Shown in pieces: positions 13,256 through 26,965 of a DNA stretch of 64,000 bases. The notes beneath the pieces were generated by a model. It had not been told where the DNA came from, ran no database searches, and saw only the letters and a program-made list of their open reading frames with translations. Where the stretch lies: positions 66,907,601-66,971,600 of the forward strand of contig NC_088102.1 of NCBI RefSeq assembly GCF_036370855.1, written 5' to 3'. The position numbers were made by a program, and so were the translations under genes. The stretch is from Dromaius novaehollandiae (Eukaryota; Chordata; Aves; Casuariiformes; Dromaiidae). Every line of letters begins with the position of its first letter. Within the stretch, counting starts at the first letter, position 1.

Positions 13256-15500
13256 AATTTCAACCTAAATAGAAGGCAAAAGTTGAATTTGATCTAGGAA
13301 ATGAGAGCAGTTCCTTCTATATCAATATTTTTCATTATTCTCAGCAAAGAGAAGTTGAAAGTTAGAAGGAAAATGCAAAAGGATCCTGAACAAAAACTCA
13401 GTGAAGTAACTGGGAGGTTTCCCATCACAGTCAATAAGCTCTGAATTAAATCCAGAAAATGGACAGATGTCACAGTAAGAGAAGGTTTAGAAATGCAACT
13501 CCTTAGTGGCTTAAGGCAAAGAATCTCCCAGATATACCATTTGGTACTCAAAGAATGCTTGGACTAAGTTAGAGAAGATATAGTATAATTTTTCACAAGT
13601 AATAAATGTTTAAGTCATGCTTGAAGTGCAAAATTCAATTCAATTTTAATTGTAGAGGCGTCAGTAAAGCTCTTATTATGATTTTATAGGTCACAGAGGA
13701 AATCAGATCCAATTCTCAAGTTACACTGAATGGGAAAGAAAGGGCAAAGAACAGATCATATGCATGATAATTCAGTTGGTCAACACTCTGTTAATTCAAG
13801 TGTTACCACACTACGGGTTGAAATGAACAAATAAGATGAGACAGACAGGACTTGACTTCACTTGATGCAGAGACGACTGTTCTTTAAGGCTCTCATGGGC
13901 ACAAGCTGCAGTGCTACTGCACGTGAGGGCTTAACGGCTCTGTTGCCTGGCCTACACTATGCTGTGGAATAAATCTTTCAGAGGAGCTGAGGCATGCTGA
14001 GCTAGCTCTGCTGGGCTTTTAGCAAAAGTATTACCAGCTAGCTTTCTGGCTGCAGCAGCTTTAGTATAGTCTAAGGCTGTTGGTATGTGTACTTCTTTTT
14101 TTTTCCAATAAAAAAAGTACATGCCTGCATTGGAATCGATATACAAAACACATATGTCATCCTCCATAGGCGTCATGACAAGCGAGCTCTCCATGATAAC
14201 GCTGTCGATCAATAAGCAGAGCGTAACTAAGCAAGCGTAAAACGATCAAGGTGGTCCTCCAATACACGGAGCCAGAACTCCAGCAACTGCAGCCAAGGGA
14301 AAGATACAGTAATTACACCATAATGCACTGTCTGGATTGTTTTATTGAGATTAGGAAATAATATTTCTACTTAAAAATAAGGAGCTGGAACACAACGACA
14401 CAACCACAGGTATGACATCATTGGTAACCCCCAGAACATGTGCGTTAAAGGGAGACAAGGTTCCACTATTTTTCACTTTTTCTGCCGCTTAAGGCAATAA
14501 TTCATCCTTTAACTCTGGCTGAAGACAACGCAATTTTTATGGGAATCACAAATCAAGGCACTGCATGTTTTAAAGGCTGACAGGCTTATTTTTTTAATAT
14601 GATGTCGACTTTGATTAAATATTTTTATTTTACAAAGGAAAGTGAAGAGAACTATCATGTTTGCAGAAAAACTGAGAGGTAGCTATATCAAGTCCTACAA
14701 TAATATTTTACTGTTACGCACTTTTTTTTTTGTATGTGTTGCAAAAATAGTTGAAGAAAACGAAAAAAGAAAAAGAAACCAGAGAAATGTGCTGTAAGCC
14801 ATAGAAAACAGGAGAAAAATGATGTTACAGAAAATACAAGTCAGAGGAAATATTTGGACAGCCAGAGAAATGTCATCACACAGTAATGGCATCAGTCTAC
14901 AACTGTTTGTAGCACTGCTATACCAGTAGGTGTAACAGTGACCCAGTTAGGCCAAATGACGATAGGAAAAGGATCCTTGGATAGGCCCCATTAAAAACAT
15001 AGAGGTTTAAGTTGCACAGGCCTACTTTGGAGTTCTTGAGAATTCAAGCAGTCACGCAAACTCTCCTCGGGCTCGAGGTGACACTGAACAACTTGTAATA
15101 TGAGAGCTAAAACAAAACTAAGATTTACGGAATGGAAGACGGGAGCAAACAAAAGTCTTCAGGAATAACAGAGGTCTAGACAAGGCTTTCCTGAATATCG
15201 TCCCATTCATGCAAATCAAGAAGATGCCAGCGCCTGTTCTATGGCTTGTTTAGTCCAGTTATATCAGTCTGTCTAATAAAAAAATCCTGCCTCTCCCCAG
15301 AAATCTTGCCTGGGAAAAAGGTAGGCAACCTCACCACAGCTATTTTTGAAGCACTTTTTAAGTCTCCAGTAACCTCAGGCTAACTGTGGTACAGCTAAGT
15401 GAGAAGTAACATATTCCAAATAAAAACACCTTCTTTCTGGAAATAGCAACCCCCCCCCACCCCCCGCACACACAGACAAAATACAAAAACCACCAGCTTG

Positions 15501-15503
<3 letters not shown>

Positions 15504-15531
<28 letters not shown>
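15504..15531. repeat. Poly-T tract (T28)
   Basis: Uninterrupted run of 28 T. A processed retrocopy on the minus strand would leave this, but the flanking sequence resembles no gene that I know. Confidence 0.9.
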
Positions 15532-15535
<4 letters not shown>

Positions 15536-16820
15536 GCCTGAGCTTCTGGGAAGGATCCAGACTCTGACTGGCCTCTGGACTAGTCAGCGAAAAGCACCCT
15601 GGTAAAGCAGTCAGAAGTCAGCCAGCCCAGAACAAACTTTACAGCAGATGGACAGTGCTCAGACACTGTAGAAAATCCAAAATATGCCACAGAGAAAGGC
15701 ACAGAGGCAGAAGAGCACAGAGAACACTAAGCCAGAGGCCACCAAAACAATACCTGAAGCAGCCAGGAGATGGGAAAGACCAGACATCTGCAGAACAGCA
15801 TGTGGCTTTGGAAAGCGTATGCATGTGTACAGTTTGGACAAGGAGGAGGAGAAGAGTGCCACTGAAAGCAGACCTTAAGCAGAAGATGAATGCCTGTCAG
15901 CCTGAAAAACAAACCAGGACGCCAGTCCCTTTCATCTGTTTTTGCTGTGCAAAGATGCCCAAGCCAAGGAGGTACCAAGAACCAAGGGATCAGAATAGAG
16001 CAACCACAGGCAAAAGAAGAAAATGAAAAGCTCTGATAATGCTCACCAAGGAAGGATATGAACCATACTGGGTAAAGGACAAGTTGGAAAGGTTACAATT
16101 TGTAGCAACCCTGTAGGACAAAGGCCCTGTTATTAACTAACACTATTTCAAATCCTTGATCTCACCAGCAGAGAGCTTTGAAATTAACTTGTGCTGTGGC
16201 TTAGTCTTGAGTGAGCTGGAAAGAAGCTCTTTGCTATTAATACATCCTAAGACATTACATTAAGAGGCTGAATTGTCCACAGGAAAATTCAGAGTGTGAC
16301 AGATTAAGATCTTTCCCTTTATGGTAAGTAAGGGCATATTCCTGATGGCAGTAGTAATACTGGTCCATGATTATCTGTAGCACATAGTCGAGATAGAAGG
16401 GCATGTGGGAGGATGTAAGTAATCTGTTTTGCATATAGATCCAACCTGCATCATTACATGCATTATCTTTACTTTGAAGAAGTCACCTCCAAGGTGAAGA
16501 CACTGCAAAATATTCTCCTAGCAGGAAGGACAAAACCTGTTGGGCATTTTCCTCTGGTTACTTCTCCTTTCCCATAATGTGCACCTGCAGTTATTGTGGC
16601 AGAAGTCTTAGCATGTGCAGACAGTGATGTAAATCAGGAGGGTTACAGCCCAAAGATTTACTCTGCGAGAAGCTAGCCCCCTTGTTGGAGTTGCCTTGTC
16701 CCATTCCACATACCCAAGAAGCTGCACGTATTCAGCACATGCACTTGGCAAACTAAAGTCTATGAATTTGGCACCAAAACAGGTACTAAAACACCAGATG
16801 CATCAGAGCCAGGACCAGAA

Positions 16821-16823
<3 letters not shown>

Positions 16824-16849
<26 letters not shown>
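16824..16849. repeat. Poly-T tract (T26)
   Basis: Uninterrupted run of 26 T with no recognisable retrocopy beside it. Confidence 0.9.
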
Positions 16850-16851
<2 letters not shown>

Positions 16852-19800
16852 GTTTGTCTCACCCATCAAGAACCTCTTGTGAAGTACCGGGCTCCAGAAT
16901 GCCTTCCTCCTCCCACCATACATCTCGTCTGCTGCATCCAAAGCACGTTAAAGCATCGATCAAGGGATCACTGCTCCCCTTCTGTGCTTGGTCATACAAA
17001 GAACCAGCTAGTTAAAGCAATGCAGCAATGCACTGAAACAATTAGGCAACTTCTTCACCTACCCCAAGAGACCTTACTAGTAAAACAGAACTAACTGAAG
17101 ACTTTGAAGACAGACAGGCATGTAAGAACACAACATTTCTTACCCAACCTTTCTCCTGGGATCAGAGAGCAGAGTTGTGAAACATATCAGAATTCTGTTT
17201 TCCTCTTTCCTTTCCTAAGTTTGTGTCTGAGGGCTTAATTTTTATTGGAATGGTGTTGCAAACAAGAAAGCTAGGGGCTTCAGGAAATGTCTGTATCCCT
17301 GATCCTTCACGAGTGAGTCCAAACATTCTTCAGATGGTCTTTGGAAAGTATCTGTAGCAAAGGGAGTCTCTCCAACTCTGATGTGGACATGGTTAAAAGC
17401 TGTAAGAAGCTCCCTAGGCTGGAATGGCACCTACAGGCTTAACATATTTACATTAATCAAGATTCAATCAAAGGCTTATTGGCACTCTAGTTCTATGTGC
17501 CTGCATTACAAATAGCAGTGGAGACTTCTGGGGAGGTTTAGCCAAGGCCTTAGCATAACTTGCAGCTACAGTACAAAAATACATAAACCATATAAGGTTA
17601 CATACTTCATTAAATGTTAGCAATATGCTTAAAACTAAAACTATGGCATGCACTTTATATACAATTTTGATTGTCTATAATCCATGTCAACACAGCTGTG
17701 CTACAGACCTCCTAAGTCACTGTTAGCAAGTCCATCTGCTTCACTGAACTGTGTCTAGTTTTCAAATAATGGCAATTTCTTTAACATTTTATGATTCCTG
17801 ACTGTGAAAACTGCCTGTTGCGTGAGCCAGTGTCAAAATCTGACTAATGTTGCAAACTGTGTGGTGCAATGTGATTTTGTTGGCAGTTAGAGAAACATAA
17901 AAATGTTAAGACACTTTGCAAAAGTTTCAAAAAGGAGTCACTGAATAAATCTATTAATCTCAAGAAGCACGTACTTCATTACATCAGCATTTTTCAAGGA
18001 ATGTTCCTATTGTCAATGAAAATTAGCTCCAAGAATTTGAAAGCATGAGGACTTAACAAGGGAATCAAAATCCCGGAATTATGGCTTTTGTGTCAAGCAT
18101 TCTATAAAATACCAGACTTCTGAAAAGCTGGCTCTTCCGCTTTACAAACACAAGCCTTTACTACCCCAATAAGACCAAAGGAGGTAATCTTTACAGGAAG
18201 ATTTTTGATAGCTCTCAGCTAGAGAAATGTCATCACGCCCATCTATTTTGCTCTGTATTATATCCACTGAAACTTCACTGGAAAAGGGAGAACAAAACAA
18301 CTTTCCACCATCAGTAACAGGACTAGATTTGGCACCTTAACTCCCATGCTGGGATCCCCACACATTATACAACAATAAGTGTTTCTAATGGTGGTGAGTT
18401 ATTTATATTTTCCTCAACAATAGCCGCTATTCAAGTTATTAAGGATATTGAACTATACGAAAACGTTGAAGAGCTGGTGGTAAGCTGTTTGAGCAAAAGG
18501 AACGCAAACATCAAATTCTAAAATCAAAGTCAATTTTCATGACTTTGTGACTTAAAAGCACACTGGCCAACTTCTTACCCCCTGACTTCATTCAAACATT
18601 ATAATTTGCTTTTAGAATAAATCCAGCAATTCTCAAATCACACCTAGTTTTCTCAAGGTTAAAGAGAAGCTATAACAGCACATTGCATAGAAGCAGGTTG
18701 CAACTTGCCCTATAGAGAAGTCAGCATTTCTCCATAACAACAAGAACTTTAAGTAACTTGGTTGCATAAGTAAATCGGCCTTGTAACTGTCACCTGTTAA
18801 AAACACCCTTTATTTTGGAAGCCAGACAACAGATTCAACCTACTTGCAGACTCAGCAATGGCTGCGGACATTTGTCCTGACTGAAACACAGGTAGAAAGA
18901 CAGCGTTGCAGGTGTGATCTCGGAGATACTCCGCTGCACTAGTTGCTGAACACTGTTGGGATTTCACTCTGTTTTTTATAGGAAGCCTAGACATTTATAC
19001 CTTCAATATACATCATCTTAGTATTATTTCAAGGAAAATGAATAATATCTGGCTAGCTCACTGCTCAACTGAGAGAACCACGAAAACTGATACGAGTGAG
19101 TCAGCAGCTAAGGCTATTGCTCATCAGTGGATATTGACAGTCTCAGATCAGTGCAGTGCACGTTGTGGACATAAAACCCCCCCTGAGGTCTGCCCTCCCG
19201 CACCATGCGCATAGTGGGCTGATCATTACTAAAAAGACCTTTCTTCTGGCCAAGAACTAACCTTCAGGGTGACCTAAGTTCTCCTCTTGGTGCAAAGGCC
19301 AAGGCAAAGCCAAGCTTGTGGGGAGGGAGGGATACACAGGGACCATCAGCCATACAGTGTTTTTTGGAAGACAGTATTTTAGAGTCCTCTCTCTGCTCTC
19401 TCCCTATTTCCAAGCCTTGATGGGACTAACCTTATGCTCTGAGCGGGAGAGCAGAGGCTGTTACTCACGCTGGCTTCCCGGCACAGCTGTCAGGTGTGAC
19501 AATACAGCCCTTAGCTATGTCAGCCCCGTCGTACTCCGATAGCTTAGCTGAAGACACAAAGAGCCAAAGGAGACCATTAAAAATGGGTAATTCAGGGAAG
19601 AAATTATTTAAAAGTCTACTTATTTTCAGCTCTGCTCTTCTACGTTTCCCCCTGCCCCCTTTCCTCCCACGAAGGTAAAACAATCTATAAGTTTATCTCA
19701 CACTAACATGTTGGATACCCATGGCAAGTGTCTCCTAGTTCGCCAGGGGTCCTACACAGTTATCACTGCACGAGGGAAAGCATCAAGCACCCAAATCTAT

Positions 19801-20624
19801 TGCAAGCCATAAAGCTGCCTCACCAGAAGGGTTTTGCAGTTCTCAGAAAGACAATGTACGTTGAGTAACTGGAAAGACCTTGACCTGGATGTAACGGCCC
19901 AGTGGTACTGCTCAGCCTGGGATCAGAGAGAGGCAGAGGCAGCGCTCCAAGAAGACTACGCTGCAAGCCAAGATACACACAGAGACTTGGGACCTGTTTT
20001 AATTATTGTTTCATTTCTCTCACTGCTCAGGAACATGTAACAAGCTGAAATGTGCGTTGTGCCTGTAAACATTTACTTTCTTTTGCTCTTGTGCAATGCT
20101 ATGTCTCATTCTCTTGGATGGTGCTTGGAATGCAGGAATAGCCATAACACATTGGCTGAGTGGCCATGTCCTCAACGGTCCGTCTTCGACAGTGACCAGC
20201 ACAAGCTGCTTCAAAGGAAGTTGCTAGAAACCCCACAGTGGGCAGCTGTGATTAGGTGGCCTCAGAAGGAAATTTCTCCCTTCTGCCATGCAATTCATGT
20301 TTGACTCATGCCCTAAAAATCAGGGAAGCCTGCCTGCCCATCTTACAGATGTTCCCCCCCCCCGTCAGTTTGTGCACTCAGGGTGGTTTTTTTTATTCAA
20401 ACATTTACCAGTTCCTTTAGATGGCGAGTAACTCGGTGTTACACAGGTTAACTGTGCCCTGGGCCGTACACCTTATGCAATCAGACACGTGCAGCCCGCA
20501 CTTGCCCCAAGACTAATGGCACACTGACACAGAAATCAAGTCAGCCTCAGCCTACTCCCAGGTCTCTTTGCCAGGCCAGATCACAGAAGCACACTGACCC
20601 TCTGTATCCACAGCCTGTGAGCAC

Positions 20625-20696
20625 AACGCATTTCGGGATCCTGCCCCTCTCGCTCGCAAGAACGCATTTCGGGATCCTGCCCCTCTCGCTCGCAAG
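20625..20696. repeat. Perfect 36-bp tandem duplication, CpG-rich
   Basis: Two identical adjacent units (20625-20660, 20661-20696) starting AACGCATTTCGGGATCC and ending CTCTCGCTCGCAAG. Each holds four CpGs, high for this AT-rich surrounding. Confidence 0.95.
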
Positions 20697-22964
20697 AACA
20701 GCTGTTTCTGAACAGAGTGAGAGAAGGGGCATGCACACCATCAACAGCTTGTGATCTTCTCCAGGCCTTCGGCACAGAAATTATCTCGCAATTTGGCAAG
20801 CCTCACCAGCGACACAAGAGGCCGGTCGGGGCCACAGCGAAGAGGTGACTAGCAAGGGAGCGTGTGGGCCTCCCCCACCCCTCCAGCAAGGCCGCCTGCT
20901 TCGCACTGAAAAGAAGGGAACCTTTGCCCCTTCTTCTCAGTCAGAAGGAGCATCTGCAGGACTGAAACCAATCAAAGCCAGCTGTGTAAAAACAGGGGGG
21001 GCGGGGATGCTGATTATTATGACTAGGAAAAACGCTATTAAAAAAAATAAAGAAAAGGGAAAAACTGATCCCATATGGGAGGCAAATGAGAATAACCTCG
21101 GTCTGCCAAACCCAATCATTCCACTAGGACTCTTCTGCTTCAGCCGGTTATTCCAGGCAATTTCACTGCTGGCCCCTGGCTCCTTTTGAGATGAGTTATT
21201 GCCCTCCCCCTCTCCCACAAGGTCTCCCACATGGCCACCCTTTCATCATTCCCCTTCTCACTCTGCACTTTCTCTCCTTCAGCAGATCATCTCCATCACC
21301 CGCTCCAACTGCCTACCCAACATGTGCCCTTCAAGCTGTTCCTGAACTACAGCCAAGGCCCTGCAGCCGGGCTCTCTGGGGCAAACCTTCTGCAGCAACA
21401 AGGAGGCTCTAGGGAGGCAGTCAGCGAGCATGGTCCAAGCTCACCTCCCTTCCATGCTCCCAGGAGGGAAGAACATGTCCACCTGGTACCAGCCACATTC
21501 ACAGACTCTCTTACAGTGTTCCTGGACCAATGGGGCCGAGAGCCAGCTCGCCCTTCCTTCCTGCTCCTCAGCTGTTTCTTCCATTGCTCTTGAAGCACAA
21601 GGACAGTCAGTGCAATGGGGGCTCCTTTCTTTGGTGGCTGTGACCATCCACAGAAAGAAAAACGGAAGGATGCCAACATGACTTCCCATGCCTGTGGGCT
21701 GTGCTCCCCAGAGACAAAACACTCAGGATCACGAGAGAGAGAGATGGTTAAAGGGTGGCTCAGTCTGCCCTGCTCTTGTGATTCTGTCAGAGACTCATGG
21801 TATTTCCTACTTTATTTTTTTAAGAGGGCCCTACCTGTATGCAGGTCACCGTATCCATTTAAAAGACAAAGAACTAATTTCTTGCCTGTAATGCAGAGAA
21901 AAGATACAAAAATCCAAACTTCAGGGCTGAAACCACAGACAGAGGAAAGAATCCCTTTAAAAAAAGAATGCACAAGAAACCCTTCATTTTTAAGCCAGTC
22001 CCAGGTTTCTGAGTCCAATTCAGCTGTGGTAAAAGCCCTGCATCTGCTAACGTGAAGGCAGAAGCCACAACAGCCATTCAGATGCACTGCTCTATAGACA
22101 TTCTCCAGTCTGGCTTCACCCACCCTGTGCCAGGACCTAGATGACTCCTACCTCCTCTCTGAGCACCATCAAAGCACTTTTCTCCGGCAGCTGTTTTGGG
22201 AAGGAACAGGAAGAGAGAGGGCCCTGAGGACACTACACTCCTCAACACGAGAATGTACCACAACATACACAGGGCCACAGCCAAATGCATTAGGATGCAG
22301 GACTTCCAGATCCTAGTCAAGAGTCTCCGTAATTCCTCCCCACAAGCCAAGAAAAACAAAGCAAGTAAAAAACAAATAACCATGGGCAGGCAGGAGTACT
22401 CGTCCCTTACTACAATGGCCTTAAGCAATCAGAGAGGTAGGGCCGATGAATCTTTAATTACTTGTGCAATAATGATCTCTGGTCCCAGCATTCCTTGGCA
22501 GCCAGCAAGTGACTGGAGCAGTCAGGAATCCATTATGCCCTTCTCACCACAGGTTTCAAACCAATACGAAGACCCTTCACCCAGCTGGTCACCAAGTGTC
22601 AAGAAACACTCCACAGCAGAGGTTACTTATAGCTATTAAAAGCAGCAAAAAGAAAATACAATAAACAGCTCTTTTACTGAGGAATCGTTACTGAACTGCA
22701 TGTCTCCAAAGCTGAGGTGTACAAAGCTCCCATGCTACTTTTTCCCAGACAGTACAAGTGTGATGAAACAGCAAACTAGAAAACTAGACTTCAATATGCT
22801 GATATTATGTGTATTGAGTGCATCATAATCAACGAAAGAGGAAAGGGAGGGGGCACTTTTCACTAAGGATTCCCTAAATGCATTATTAGCTAGGCCAATA
22901 GAAGAGGGAAGAAAAAAGAGAAAAACCTGATCATCCCCAAATAATTTCTATGAGACAAAACCAA

Positions 22965-23065
22965 GGCAGAAAAAGAGATTGAAGACTTGACCCAAGCTCA
23001 GCTGAAAACACAGCTTGGAAGTGAACTTCACTCTCCTGATTCCTAGGCCACAGAACTAACTTTTC
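22965..23065 (+). repeat. Possible MIR-like SINE, strongly diverged
   Basis: GACTTGACCCAAGCTCAGC, ACAGCTTGGAAGTGAACTTC and CTCCTGATTCCTAGGCCAC follow the order of the MIR 3' half. Too diverged to be sure. Confidence 0.4.
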
Positions 23066-23459
23066 TCTCAGTGAAAATCAAAATGTTCACAACTGATAGC
23101 TGAAGAATGCAGAAGGTGCTCTACCTCCCCACGGGGTCTAACAAACGACTAGATATATTATTGCAGGTGAGACAGCTCTTCTAAAAAAGACTACCATACC
23201 AAACCTTCCTGCTTTTCCATGCTCCATGTTGGCTAGGATTCTGCAACATGACAGAGGCTGATCCAGAGGTCAGGACAAGAAACCCTGCAGTAGATAGCTC
23301 ACAGGCTATTTTCCCTCCCAAGAAATAAGTCTCTTCCCATTCCTACTTCTGCTTGCTGGAGTCAGTTTATGCCTTGACGCACATGGCACTGTCAGCTTCC
23401 CAAAACTCTTGCACTTCTAATATTACTGTTAGCCCTCTGATATCCTGGTTACCCACAGA

Positions 23460-23760
23460 AACAGCCAGAAGTGTGTCTGAATCCAGCAAAGCTCTTGGCC
23501 CTGATATCTTATGGCAATGAATTGCACAACACTAACCTAACTCAATGCTGAGTGAAAATATTTGTGTCTTTTTCTAACTTGCTCTTTATTTGGTCCACTG
23601 ACAGCCCCCGCTTGCATACATTGTAAAGGGAGGTATTTCTGGATAGCCTATCTCTAATCACGTTCCCTCTTATTCCTCCCTCCTGTAGCATGAACAATTA
23701 CAGGTTTTTCAACTCTTTTTTACCAAAGGTCTTTTTTGTCTCCTGAACAACACTCACAGC
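23460..23760 (-). mobile_element. Possible old CR1 fragment
   Basis: CTTATGGCAATGAATTGCAC and the pyrimidine-rich sequence after it resemble the reverse complement of a CR1-family 3' region. The match is partial, and limits and family are uncertain. Confidence 0.3.
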
Positions 23761-26700
23761 TGGTTTCTGAACTCCTCCTCCTTTTTGAGGCAGAGTGGCC
23801 AAAGCAACATGGTGCATCTCAGTGCTGAAGGGTCCTTTACAGCACAGAAAGATGCCTCAGCATTGCTGAGCAGTTTTCCTGTTGGTTAAAACAGGAAATA
23901 CAGAGATAAAAGGAACCAGCTCCCTGTGCCAGTCTAAATTTTTCTGTTCTGTTATGCACTGGGGCTGTTTCAAAGAACAGACTACTGCTAGAAAATAGCT
24001 GCTTTGAACACAAAGCGCACAGGCTGAGGTTATAGGCAGGCCCATCAGTTTCCATCATCTCTCATAAGCCAAAAAGGATGAGAAAGCTACAAATAGCAGA
24101 ATGCTGCATTGCTCTGAAGTCCATCACAGCTGAATTATCCATCACAGTCATCAGCCATTCCCTCGACATTCCTCACATTATGGTAAGCTATCTGCTACAT
24201 ACCCATACAACCAAAGGTTGTGCCTATTTGTTAATCTAAAGACAGTCACTTCCCTTGCACAGTACCCTTAGTTTTCTCCCCATGTTTCTTTTTTGAGAAT
24301 TGTTGTACCATAACATATGAGGAAGATCCAGCTGGACAATACTGCCTCATCCACTGAGATGTCAGCTGAAATGAAGTAAGTAACGGTAGTGCACATCTCC
24401 ACGCCCCCTCCATTAGATGGATCTTCAGCTCGGTCACAATCACTGCTAAGCCTAATTAGTTAACTTCTGAATGCCTCAGTTTCCCCAAATCATCTAAAGC
24501 AACAGAATTCAGCAGCAGCAGGCTGCCACATAGCTTTGGAAAAGTCCTCCTTGAAAACCAAAATCCCTGGAATGACGGGCTGCATTTGGCTTGTCTGCGA
24601 GAGGATCTTACTGGCACACAGACAGATGAATTCACCTCAGTCTTCAGGGCCAGTTCATTCAGCAGGGTTACTGGGCAGGTGGTGGGAGAGACAGCACTGC
24701 TACAAATCTGGTCCCAACGCAACCCACCCGGAGAGGTTCTGCGGTCCGGGAGGGGGCTCTGCAGCGTTAGATAACCACCCTGACTCTCCGTATCAAGTCC
24801 AGGGACTTCTCAGGCCTCCTGACTCTCGCTCTGTTGAGATTTGCCTGACCAACCCTTAACAGCAGGACCAACCCAGTCCTTTGAAGTCCACGGCACAGCT
24901 ACGTCTGCAAAAGCAGTAGCAACATCAGGCCCAACGTGCGCTGGGCAAAGAAGCAAGAGAAACAGCCCACAAACTCTTTCAGCTCTGTTTCAAAAGGCTT
25001 GGGAAGTTCCTCCCCTTCTCTTCCCCAAGCCCCTTCCATAAAAGCTTTGCATGCAGAGCAGTGTCTCTTGGGTCCCTCATTCTCTTGAGCAAAGTAAACA
25101 GACCTCCCGTGCAGCAACAAATGAACAACAAACAAACAGAGGGGGAAGAAAAAAAAATCCTCACTGCCAGCTTGGAGATTTTTTTCAGTATGTTTAATTT
25201 TTCAAAAAAATAAAAATGTGCAAGCTATGCCCCCAGGGTGACCCTGCACAAAGCTTTCTGGCAGCTCTGTCATTCTCCAGTCCCCCCCCCCCCCCTTCAC
25301 ATCGCCACAGCCACCCCATCTTTCCCCGTGCTCTTCCCGACGCATCCACGCACATACGGACCCCTACGAATCCTGGCAGCCAGACGGCTTTTTCTTTTTC
25401 AAGTGTGCCAAAACAAGCTAAGCTCCTAAATCCCTTTTAGAATCTGGCCTTGTGTGGAAATCTGTTTGCCTCCATCCTATGTTTATTTTCTTTTGTTTTC
25501 AGGTTCATTAGCCCAAGGGCAAATGTTCCTAGCACCAAATTTTTTTTTTGGTATTTATCTTTCAATCAAGTGTTCCTCCTTGCAGGGATAAACAGGATGT
25601 TTAGAGACTCTGGGTATGACGACCAGTCTTTGACAGCTGTTGTGACACACCACACACTGGGTTTGCCATGCGTGCAAGCATTGGCACAGCTCAGCCTGCA
25701 GCAGTCTCTATTTGTGGAGATTGACTATATGACCTAAGAGGCTTTCTGGAGCTCTAAATTTTCAGCACAGGCTCATGGGAAAAGCATCACATGATCCAGA
25801 ATGATTCCCTGGTTTCTCCCTCCATTTATGAGGATAACACTTGCTCACGCCACAGATGTTCCCTTTCTAGTCTACTCATTTCACTTCTCTAGCTGCACCC
25901 TTGCTTGCTATGCCAAATTGTGCTCTGCCTCTCAGAAATCTTTCTTTCTCAGGCATACACACAAAAACAGGTAAGATGCTTCTAAATCACATTGTTTCAA
26001 CAGAGTGAGTTTCCCAAGCCTTTTTTAGGAAAGGAAGTTTTCCAAGCCTTGAATCATTATCATCAGTCTTGTCCAACTCCTAAACTACAAACTTTGGACA
26101 ACAAAACATAGATAGCATTAACTAATGGCCAGATCTCAAGTAAGACTTACCTACCTAGAATACTTTGTGGCCTCAAGATGCTTTCTAAAGTACCAGGCAC
26201 CACAGAGAAAAACTCAGTGCCTAATTCTGGGCTCTGCATTCTTCTACAAATGCAGTGGTGGCATCTCTTACCTCTTGTTTTGAATCTAGCTGACAATCCA
26301 AAATTCTAATTAATTTCCATTCATACCATTTACAAACAGCTGAAGGCAGGAAAGGACAAGAGACTGATAATCAGTTATGCTTTGTAATAAAACCAGTTAG
26401 TTTTGCACCAGGACCTAGTTAACTGTCCTCTCGGGCTATAGTATAAATGATTATAGGGTATCTCCTGAATTCTGCAAGTCGGGTGTGTCAGCAACAGCAG
26501 CACACACTTTGATAAGCCACACTATACACAAAGAACTCCATTCTGTCTAAACAGCCATAAATCACTCTAAAAGGAATGGCTCAACTAGGATGTCATCTTA
26601 GCTCCTCTAAAACCTTCTGCTTTTAAAGAAAATAATATTTACAAAAATTACCTCCCCTTTCTACAAACATATGATTCCTAAACAGCAACGCTCAGTTTTC

Positions 26701-26879
26701 CCTATTACAACCACTTTAAGCAATTCACAGGTCAGATGACAACATCTTGCCGACTTTCGTGCTGCTTGGGCCCAGCTTATTCATGGAAATTCCCTTTGCC
26801 CTGCCACGCTTGTCAAGTTTAAGCCTTGAAATCCATTCCAGGTAACGTTCAACCACAGGCTTCTGGCCTACGCACAGAA

Positions 26880-26965
26880 CCTATGGCATGAAATTTTATG
26901 ATCTGTGTCATTCAGGAGGTCAGAAGGGATTATCACAATGTTCCTTTTTAGCCATGGTACCTATG
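26880..26965 (+). mobile_element. Old CR1 3' end
   Basis: ATGATCTGTGTCATTCAGGA, GGTCAGAAGGGATTATCAC and AATGTTCCTTTTTAGCCATGG match the ancient sauropsid CR1 terminus (GTCATTCAGGAGGTCAGA...GATCA.AATGGTCC). Confidence 0.55.

Larger units (their letters stand above)
13260..20600. other. Intergenic DNA, AT-rich, with two long poly-T runs
   Basis: No gene seen. T28 at 15504-15531 and T26 at 16824-16849 are the only strong low-complexity tracts; neither flank matches a retrocopy I recognise. A stretch at 14,440-14,640 looks conserved in style but cannot be shown to be so. Confidence 0.45.
20700..26880. other. Intergenic DNA, mostly unique
   Basis: Unique sequence with two weak repeat candidates (22965-23065, 23460-23760) and a C16 run near 25,279-25,294. 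A segment at 22,440-22,560 carries GCATTCCTTGG, a MCAT/TEAD-like motif, but one motif is not enough to call an element. Confidence 0.4.

Noticed and set aside
15655-16026. 123-residue plus-strand open frame, Arg/Lys-rich
   Set aside because: No recognisable family, no start context or splice partners, overlapped by open frames on the other strand.
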